59,816 nucleotides of DNA, taken from contig NZ_SWDV01000044.1 of the NCBI RefSeq assembly GCF_005877905.1, forward strand, positions 1 to 59,816. Reading direction: 5' to 3'. The DNA comes from Pseudomonas nicosulfuronedens. GTDB taxonomy: Bacteria > Pseudomonadota > Gammaproteobacteria > Pseudomonadales > Pseudomonadaceae. The notes under the pieces were generated by a model, which worked only from the letters and a program-made list of their open reading frames with translations, did not search any database and had not been told where the DNA came from. Below, in pieces: positions 54,801-59,816 of this stretch. The translations under genes and the position numbers were made by a program. Each line of letters starts with the position of its first letter. Within the stretch, counting starts at the first letter, position 1.

Positions 54801-57800
54801 AGCCTGAGCAACGAAGGTGTCGTCACCGGCGAGACCGAAACCCTGCGCGTGCTGCGCTCCGAGCGGACCCGCGACCACGCCAGCCGCAGCAACGAGGCCA
54901 AGGCCTTCACCGACCAGTACTGGATCGACAGCCCCAACTACGTCAACGATCCGGCCGCGATGGCCGACGCACTGAGCCACTTCATCGCCCGTACCGAGAA
55001 GGAATACCCGCAGTACGGCTCCAGCACCCAGCTCAACAGCGGCGACCAGAGCTACGCCGGCATCATCCAGGCCGCTGGCAACGTCAGCATCACCGCCACC
55101 AGCGAGATCAACAACAGCGTCATCCGCAACAACTACACCTTCGTCAATCCGGGCCAGAAGACCGGTGACACCGCCATCGGCGCCAGCCCGGTCGCCACCG
55201 TGGTGCCGATCAACTCGCAACTGCCACCCGACCTCGCCCAACAGCAGGTCAACCCCATCACCCTGCCGGGCTTCAGCCTGCCCACCGGTACTAACGGCCT
55301 GTTCCGCCTGAGCGGCCAGGAAGGCAGCGGCGGTGCTGCCGGCAGTGTGCAGGGCGTCGGCGAACTCGGCTTCAACGGCCAGAACCTCGGTACAGCCCAG
55401 CGAGAACAGGCACAGGATGGCGGCGCCAGCGCTGCCGGTACGGTTGCCCTGGGCGACGGCACGTCCGCCGCCACTGCCCAGTCCGGCTTCGACATCCCGC
55501 GCGTACAGGGCCTCCCCAGCAGCGCCACGCCGAGCAACAGCCACAAGTACCTGATCGAAACCAACCCCGAGCTGACCAGCCTGACGAGCTTCCTCAGCTC
55601 CGACTACCTGCTCGGCCAACTCGGCTACGACCCGGACAAGGCACAGAAGCGCCTCGGCGACGGCCTCTACGAACAACGCCTGATCCAGCAGGCGGTGGTC
55701 GCGCGCACCGGCCAGCGCTTCATCGATGGCATGGCCAGCGACCAGGACCTGTTCCGCTACCTGATGGACAACGCCATCGCCTACAAGGAACAGGTCCACC
55801 TGAGCCTCGGCGTGGCTCTTTCCGCCGAACAGGTCGCGGCCCTGACCCACGACATCGTCTGGCTCGAAGAGGCCGAAGTGAATGGCGAGAAGGTCCTCGT
55901 CCCGGTGCTCTACCTCGCCCAGGCGGAAAACCGTCTGGCACCTAACGGCGCGCTGATCCAGGGCCAGGACGTCAGCCTCATCAGCGGAGGCAACCTCAAC
56001 AACGCCGGCACCCTGCGCGCCAGCAACAACCTCAGCGCCAGTGCCGGCAACCTGAGCAACAGCGGGCTGATCCAGGCCGGCAACCGCCTCGACCTGCTCG
56101 CCGACGACAGCATCCGTAACGCCGCCGGCGGCATCATCGCCGGGCGCGACGTCAGCCTCACCGCGCTGACCGGCGATGTGATCAACGAACGCAGCGTCAC
56201 CCGCATCGACAGCGCCCAGAGCGCCAACCGCACCTGGACCACCAGCTTCGCCGACAGCGCCGCGCGCATCGAGGCCGCCAACAGCCTCGATATCAGCGCC
56301 GGCCGCGACGTCAGCAACCTCGGTGGCGTGCTGCAGAGCCGTGGCGACCTTTTCATCGGCGCCGACCGCGACGTCAACATCGCCTCGGTGGAAGTCACCA
56401 ACGGCCAGCTCAACGGCCGCCGCTACTACAGCGAAACCACCACCCAGCTGGGCGCCGAAGCCAGCGCCGGGCGTGACCTCGACATCAGCGCCGGGCGCGA
56501 CCTCAACGCCGTCGCCAGCCGCCTCGACGCCGCGCGCGACGCCGCGCTGAGCGCCGGCCGCGATGTCACCCTCGCCTCGGCGGCGGATGAGAGCCATAGC
56601 TACAGCAACACCCGCAAGATCAGCAGCCAGAAGGATCACGTCGAGCAGCAGGGCACCGAGCTAACGGCAGGCGGCGACGTCAGCATCGCCGCCGGGCAGG
56701 ACCTGGCCCTCAAAGCCAGCAGCGTCAGCGCCTCCGGCGAGGCCTATCTCTACGCCGGGCGCGACGTCAGCCTGGTCTCCGAGCAGGACAGCGACTACAG
56801 CTACTACCGCAAGACCAAGACCAGTAGCTCCGGCCTCTCCAGCACCACCAAGACCCGCGTCGACAGCAGCAGTAGCACCACCCAGGTCGGCTCTCTGGTC
56901 AGCGCCGACAAGATCGCCATCCGCGCCGGCCAGGACATTGCCGTACAAGGCAGCGACGTCGCCTCCACCAACGGCACCAGCCTGTTGGCCGGGCGCAACG
57001 TGCTGATCGATGGCGCTACCGAAAGCTTCGAGACCAGCCACGCAGAGTCCAAGAAGAAATCCGGTCTCATGAGCAGCGGCGGGATCGGCGTGACCCTTGG
57101 CTCCAGCAGCCTGAAGACCACCCAGGACGATCACACCGAACAGACCCGTGGCAGCACCATTGGCAGCGTGCTCGGCAACGTCGATATCCAGGCCGGCAAG
57201 GACCTCACCATCCGTGGTTCCGACCTTGTTGCCGGTAAGGACATCAACCTCATCGGGCAGAACGTCAGCATCCTCGAGGCGCAGAACCGCAACCGCAGCG
57301 AGGAAACCCGCGAGCAGAAGAAAAGCGGCCTGACCCTGGCCCTGTCCGGCAGCGTCGGCAGCGCGGTGAACAGCGCCTACGAATCCTCCAAGCAAGCGCG
57401 CCATGAAGACGACAGCCGCCTGGCCGCCCTCAAGGGCATCCAGGCCGGCCTGACCGGCTACCAGGCCTGGCAGGCGGCGGAGCAGGGCGGCATGACGTCC
57501 GCTAACGCTGACCAGTTTGTCGGCATTGCCATCTCCCTCGGCTCGCAGCAATCCAAGTCGAAAACCGTCCAGGAGCAGAGCATCGGCCAGGGCAGCACCC
57601 TGACCGCCGGCAACAACCTCAACATCCTCGCCATCGGCGCGGGCAAGGTCGGTGAAGACGGCGATATCCGCATCCAGGGCAGCCAGCTCAAGGCCGGCCA
57701 GGACGTCATGCTCGCCGCCAACCGCGACCTTATCCTCGAAGCGGCCTCCAACACCCAGAAGCTCGACGGCAAGAACAGCAGCAGCGGCGGCAACGTCGGT

Positions 57801-59816
57801 GTCAGCCTGGGCTTCGGCGGCAGTGGTGGTGGCCTGAGCGTCTTTGCCAACGGCAACAAGGGCACCGGCTTCGAACACGGCAACGGCACCACCTGGACTG
57901 AAACCACCGTCGATGCCGGCCGCCAGGTCACCCTCGTCAGCGGCCGCGATACCAGCCTCATCGGTGCCCAGGTCAGTGGCGAGCAGATCACCGCCAAGGT
58001 CGGCCGCGATCTCACCCTGCGCAGCCTGCAGGACACCGATGAGTACCAGTCTGAGCAGAAGAACGTCAGCGCCGGCGTCAGCGTCGCCATCATCGGCTCC
58101 GGTGGCAGCGCCAGCCTCTCGGTGGACAAGAGCAAGATCCACTCCAACTACGACAGCGTGCAGGAGCAGACCGGGCTTTACGCCGGCAAGGGTGGCTACG
58201 ACATCGAGGTGGGCAAGCACACCCAGCTCGACGGCGCCGTCATCTCCAGTACCGCCAACGCCGACCAGAACCGCCTGAGCACCGACACCCTCGGCTGGCG
58301 CGATATCCGCAACGAGGCCGACTACAAGACGCAGCAACAGGGCGTCAGCGTCAGCTCCGGCGGTGGTGATGGGCCGATGTTCATCGGTAACGCGCCCAAC
58401 GGCATGGTCACCGCCTACACCCACGGCGACAGCGACAGCGGCACCACCCGCTCCGCCATCAGCGCCGGCACCATCGACATCCGCAATGGTGAAGCCCAGC
58501 AGCAGGACATCGCCAGCCTGAGCCGCGACGTCGAACACGCCAACGGCAGCATCAGCCCAATCTTCGACAAGGAGAAGGAACAGCGCCGCCTGCAGGAAGT
58601 GCAACTGATTGCCCAGATCGGCAGCCAGTCGATGGACATCATCCGCACCAACGGCGAGATGAAGGCGAACGAAGAAGGGCGCAAGGCGCTGGAGAATGAC
58701 GGCAAGTATCCGCCGGGTGAAGGCGCCTCGGCCGATGAGATCAAGAAGTACAACGACGCTCTGGTCAACTCCAAGGCCTACCAAGATGTAATGCGTGAAT
58801 ACGGCACGGGCAGCAATTACCAGCAGGCCGCCCAGGCCGTAACCGCTGCACTTCAATACCTGGCCGGTGGAGATATCGGTGGGGCCGTCGCGGGAGCCTC
58901 GGCGCCCTATGTGGCGACGCTGATCAAGAAGCAAACCGGCGACAACGACACCGCCCGCATCATGGCCCAAGCGGTACTCGGGGCCATTGTGGCGAATGCC
59001 CAGGGCAACTCCGGCGTGGCCGGCGCTGCGGGGGCTGCGACGGGTGAGCTGATTGCGGCAACGGTGTACCCCAACAAGAAACCCGAAGACCTGACGGAGA
59101 GTGAACGGCAGATCGTTTCGGCGCTCTCCACCCTCGCAGCGGGGATGGCGGGTGGCTTGGCGACGGGGGATAGCGCTGGGGTTGTGGCGGCGGCCGGGGC
59201 GGGTAAGACGGCGGTTGAGAACAACTTCCTGGGTGAAGGAACTCCGCCTGGACTGATGAGTTACGGCCAGGCTGCTAGCTCCCTGAATGAGTACATGCTC
59301 AAAAATGGAGCAACTGCCGAGGAAATGGCTCTGGCCCAGCGTGATTTGGCTCAGGGTGTTGGCTTTGACGGCGTCCAACCAGCCAATGAGTTCATCAAGG
59401 CTTGGGCCGAGACGATGGGCGGAGAAGCGCTGGGTCTTGGTATTGCGGGTGTTTTCGGTAAATTCCTAAGGTGGGGGGCAGCAGGCGCGGGAGCAGCAGA
59501 GGTCGGTGCAAAAGGCAGCTCGTTGGTAGGGAAAAATATTGATGCTTTGTCTAGTGCGGGAAAAGTATTGGACCCTGCGGATAAATCAGGGCAGCTTTCA
59601 CTAGCTGGTCGAGCGCTCCAGAAGCATGGCAGCAGAGAAGGTAGTGCATTCCCTAGCGTCAAAGGCAGTCCTTCCGAAATTAATGCTCAAGGTCAAAAAA
59701 TAGCTGATGATATTCTGAATAATCCCGCGTCAACCGTAACCTACAAAGACACCGGGAGGTTTGGGAAAGTTATGGATGTAGTTGCTCCCGACGGGAGGGG
59801 GCTTCGCTACGATGCC
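48828..59816 (+). CDS. CdiA/FhaB-type two-partner secretion exoprotein, contact-dependent toxin (open at window edge)
   Basis: One continuous frame of 3,663 codons with no stop before the window ends; frame was checked at many points. Architecture: signal peptide MDVRHPLYQ...VAAAA (about 1-31); TPS secretion domain (about 32-290) with NPHGIT followed by the pair CAGC (Cys145, Cys148); first haemagglutinin repeat field (about 325-1890) of 20-22-residue LDN-type repeats; a non-repetitive part (about 1905-2370) with two further cysteines (1921, 1932), a Pro-rich stretch and a helical block; second repeat field with AGRDVSL-type units (about 2375-3225); an Ala/Gly-rich pre-toxin part and VENN (3463-3466); then a C-terminal toxin module. 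The start follows GGGAGA. The effector is expected to be delivered into neighbouring cells; the immunity gene should be next. Confidence 0.93.
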   Translation, partial: MDVRHPLYQAIASVLTGILFLNPIVAAAAELAVDAAAGGNTHLGAAGNGVPVVNIATPNGAGLSHNKFTDYNVGQNGLILNNATGKTQSTQLGGIIVGNPNLKGGAASKILNEVTGGNPSQLRGYTEVAGQAAHVIVANPHGITCAGCGFVNTPRATLTTGKPLMDGERLRGYDVDGGEITVEGAGLNASNLDQFELITRSAKLNADLYAKQLAMVTGRNQVDAETLAATAKADDGSAKPQLAIDSSALGGMYAGAIRLVGTEQGVGVKLAGNMAASAGDIQIDANGQLSLAQTSAAGSLRAKAQDIALSGPTYAGNTVDLNANGQLNNSQSLAAGQRVALSAAQVSNSGIVEAGVNADNSRNAQGDVTITAQNLRNSGSAIASRNLEVNASGTLDNQGGALKGADTRVTAANLDNRQGRLLANNQLTLSAARLDNRSGKAVANHLQVSGGALDNRLGLFSAEQSLNFTLDSLDNSGKGNLVSNGTLQARVQQKLDNQADGLLSAKGALGVQAGNLDNRGGLVVGDAGVTVSGASLNNSALGVISSLGELKLDVGQLDNSQGGSLDSGAALNLTAGQVNNNKGSVSAKGDLLAKADNFSQQGGELLAQGALNLEAGQLDNRNGGLVAANNGVTLKGGDLLNQGGEISSRAKVDVQAASLDNAAGKVIGDAGLNLQVQRLANRAGTLAGRDGLTVTGQSLDNSQGGLLSSQKNLWLQLSGALDNSGNGALLSQGPLTLNAGSLDNRTGTVSSAGLLFSRLAGALNNQGGKLLSDAAIDLAGADLNNAGGVISAAGDVSLQGATLDNSQKGRIVTDAAIHLATAQLDNSQGGSLSARGVIDGRVTGLDQHGGGQLIGQAGVDLDLQGGALNNAGGLLGSPGQLVLRNVASLDNRGGEISSDRAFTLTTGTLLNQGGKILSSDRLTLATAALNNSNAGVLSGSNGLSVNAASLDNSQGGTLASRGDLLVRSQGALDNHGDGALVAGGKLDVGSASLNNQGGLLSASGNLLLATGSTDNRDGRLLAQGRLDGTTADLDNRDGVISGAQGLDLGSGNVFNGTSANGKPGGLITSQGALTLRGGKLEATGGGEISAKGDLHLIVAQLIQQQAALIGEGKVTLDLGTNAQRGDFDNRGGLLSAGGPLTINGLGNLDNRGGEISASQGFTLTASGTLDNRDQGRLISAGQLNLNANTLRNANQGLLSGWQGLVVNAASLDNSSGGTLSSRDGALTLTLSGALDNHDEGALVSKGKLSLDAGSLDNAGGIVSTQGDLGLTLTGDLDNSAAGLLSTQGSLTGSAKAINNGGGQISAASVGYDAKSLDNSGGSLISQGALRLGLLGALLNNGAGSKIASGGPLNLTLGSLQNHGGQLASQGLLKVIAGSFDNSAGGTVAAQTDLTLTLTGELLNGQDGLIFAKTGQLSASASRIDNSAGTLQGQGDTTLKATGALGNQGGRVISQNGQLDLHSASLDNANGGVLNAANGDLKLVTGTFSNNTGTTQAKGLDITTTGGIDNRAGHLSAVSGDNRISTTDLNNQGGGLYAGGLLYLRGNQLFNDGAALGQGGKIGAGSLDASLTGALNNQFGLIESSGNLTLGAASINNVLGSIRALGQAPAGLLLAASPTQMKITSGGLFNNNLGRIESATQDLLLQTGSLQNGGGNVLHVGTGTFGVDLAQAGQAGGNFTSNGSLTYQADNWTNNAIIQARNLNLTIGQLNQGLYGQLLAAQSLIGRGGDWTNSGLIASDGALDVQLGGTYSGAGRASSVGSFNLGANVIDLTGSLAGGQGVTLNANTLSNRGRITAGGDLTASAGTLDNYGTLGGAGDVHLSAWNLRNDGEQNGALIFSGGNLQLRAQNLTNRYANIYSLSTLDFAADDNGGRAARLDNLSATLESQGDMRLNVGALNNERVVLVVNNAGKYTAQIIEVSCYKYFNDGNADCSGGKENQVWEVTERDKLEVLRASAASSISAGGNLNLLGDSINNASSVISAGQNLFANVASLSNEGVVTGETETLRVLRSERTRDHASRSNEAKAFTDQYWIDSPNYVNDPAAMADALSHFIARTEKEYPQYGSSTQLNSGDQSYAGIIQAAGNVSITATSEINNSVIRNNYTFVNPGQKTGDTAIGASPVATVVPINSQLPPDLAQQQVNPITLPGFSLPTGTNGLFRLSGQEGSGGAAGSVQGVGELGFNGQNLGTAQREQAQDGGASAAGTVALGDGTSAATAQSGFDIPRVQGLPSSATPSNSHKYLIETNPELTSLTSFLSSDYLLGQLGYDPDKAQKRLGDGLYEQRLIQQAVVARTGQRFIDGMASDQDLFRYLMDNAIAYKEQVHLSLGVALSAEQVAALTHDIVWLEEAEVNGEKVLVPVLYLAQAENRLAPNGALIQGQDVSLISGGNLNNAGTLRASNNLSASAGNLSNSGLIQAGNRLDLLADDSIRNAAGGIIAGRDVSLTALTGDVINERSVTRIDSAQSANRTWTTSFADSAARIEAANSLDISAGRDVSNLGGVLQSRGDLFIGADRDVNIASVEVTNGQLNGRRYYSETTTQLGAEASAGRDLDISAGRDLNAVASRLDAARDAALSAGRDVTLASAADESHSYSNTRKISSQKDHVEQQGTELTAGGDVSIAAGQDLALKASSVSASGEAYLYAGRDVSLVSEQDSDYSYYRKTKTSSSGLSSTTKTRVDSSSSTTQVGSLVSADKIAIRAGQDIAVQGSDVASTNGTSLLAGRNVLIDGATESFETSHAESKKKSGLMSSGGIGVTLGSSSLKTTQDDHTEQTRGSTIGSVLGNVDIQAGKDLTIRGSDLVAGKDINLIGQNVSILEAQNRNRSEETREQKKSGLTLALSGSVGSAVNSAYESSKQARHEDDSRLAALKGIQAGLTGYQAWQAAEQGGMTSANADQFVGIAISLGSQQSKSKTVQEQSIGQGSTLTAGNNLNILAIGAGKVGEDGDIRIQGSQLKAGQDVMLAANRDLILEAASNTQKLDGKNSSSGGNVGVSLGFGGSGGGLSVFANGNKGTGFEHGNGTTWTETTVDAGRQVTLVSGRDTSLIGAQVSGEQITAKVGRDLTLRSLQDTDEYQSEQKNVSAGVSVAIIGSGGSASLSVDKSKIHSNYDSVQEQTGLYAGKGGYDIEVGKHTQLDGAVISSTANADQNRLSTDTLGWRDIRNEADYKTQQQGVSVSSGGGDGPMFIGNAPNGMVTAYTHGDSDSGTTRSAISAGTIDIRNGEAQQQDIASLSRDVEHANGSISPIFDKEKEQRRLQEVQLIAQIGSQSMDIIRTNGEMKANEEGRKALENDGKYPPGEGASADEIKKYNDALVNSKAYQDVMREYGTGSNYQQAAQAVTAALQYLAGGDIGGAVAGASAPYVATLIKKQTGDNDTARIMAQAVLGAIVANAQGNSGVAGAAGAATGELIAATVYPNKKPEDLTESERQIVSALSTLAAGMAGGLATGDSAGVVAAAGAGKTAVENNFLGEGTPPGLMSYGQAASSLNEYMLKNGATAEEMALAQRDLAQGVGFDGVQPANEFIKAWAETMGGEALGLGIAGVFGKFLRWGAAGAGAAEVGAKGSSLVGKNIDALSSAGKVLDPADKSGQLSLAGRALQKHGSREGSAFPSVKGSPSEINAQGQKIADDILNNPASTVTYKDTGRFGKVMDVVAPDGRGLRYDA
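59214..59225 (+). other. VENN motif, pre-toxin/toxin boundary
   Basis: Codons 3463-3466 read Val-Glu-Asn-Asn. In CdiA proteins this motif marks the point after which the sequence becomes variable between strains and encodes the toxic domain. Confidence 0.85.

Noticed and set aside
50163..56639. 2,158-codon open frame on the minus strand
   Set aside because: It is exactly antisense to the CdiA-type gene and composed of low-complexity Val/Ala/Gly/Gln translation. It arises because the repetitive, GC-rich plus-strand codons avoid stops in the opposite strand.
56661..59378. 905-codon open frame on the minus strand
   Set aside because: Same antisense shadow effect over the second repeat field and pre-toxin region of the exoprotein gene.

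Overview
The window is a GC-rich chromosomal segment of a Pseudomonas, close to but not identical with P. aeruginosa. The evidence is gene content and order: cobO-cobB-bluB-cobD-cobC-cobQ-cobP-cobU-phosphatase-cobV followed by acyl-CoA dehydrogenase/MarR/MFS/glutathione peroxidase; then purN-purM, hda, wrbA, arsC, brkB; then acylphosphatase, proS, oprD, a HIT protein and slyX. Family-level proteins such as OprD, Hda and TtcA are recognisably pseudomonad, and pseudomonad REP-type palindromes occur. No rRNA, tRNA, IS element, phage or CRISPR array was seen.

Layout. 1-5.4 kb: tRNA thiolation (ttcA), a divergent Tag-like protein, a sirtuin, two tandem NlpC/P60 lipoproteins, an O-methyltransferase and a pirin. 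5.5-8.8 kb: a minus-strand cystine ABC importer with D-cysteine desulfhydrase. 9-10.7 kb: small hypothetical and lipoprotein genes. 11.1-14.6 kb: a minus-strand Mla/Pqi-type lipid-transport operon (permease with fused STAS domain, ATPase, MCE protein, lipoprotein). 14.7-24.4 kb: a cobalamin riboswitch and the late (corrin ring adenosylation to lower-ligand assembly) B12 operon, split by repeated palindromes. 24.7-29.1 kb: an acyl-CoA dehydrogenase divergent from a marR-MFS-small peptide-glutathione peroxidase cluster with matching palindromic operators. 29.3-38.1 kb: DUF2167, DUF3108, purMN, DUF2066, hda, DUF2069-wrbA-arsC, brkB, and a short gene behind a sigma-54-like promoter. 38.1-46.8 kb: PilZ-like protein, TlpA-like lipoprotein, acylphosphatase, lipoprotein, proS, thioesterase, oprD, HIT, slyX.

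46.8-59.8 kb: an accessory two-partner secretion / contact-dependent inhibition (CDI) locus. A CdiB-type outer-membrane transporter is followed by one uninterrupted reading frame of 3,663 codons that is still open at the window edge. It encodes a CdiA/FhaB-type exoprotein with signal peptide, TPS domain, two haemagglutinin repeat fields separated by a non-repetitive segment, a VENN pre-toxin boundary and a C-terminal toxin module that appears to be cut only a few residues before its end. The immunity gene should lie immediately beyond the window. This is the most interesting system in the window; the architecture is known, and the toxin/immunity pair is the part likely to be strain-specific.

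Regulatory signals read directly from the sequence include the B12 riboswitch, paired CGGGTATATAC operators of the MarR regulator, a GG-N10-GC sigma-54-like promoter, tandem TGTCGC half-sites (ArgR-like) and a 12-bp inverted repeat upstream of oprD, a 14-bp palindrome before the pirin gene, and several bidirectional terminators. Family names and comparisons with P. aeruginosa or E. coli proteins are from memory, not from a database search.
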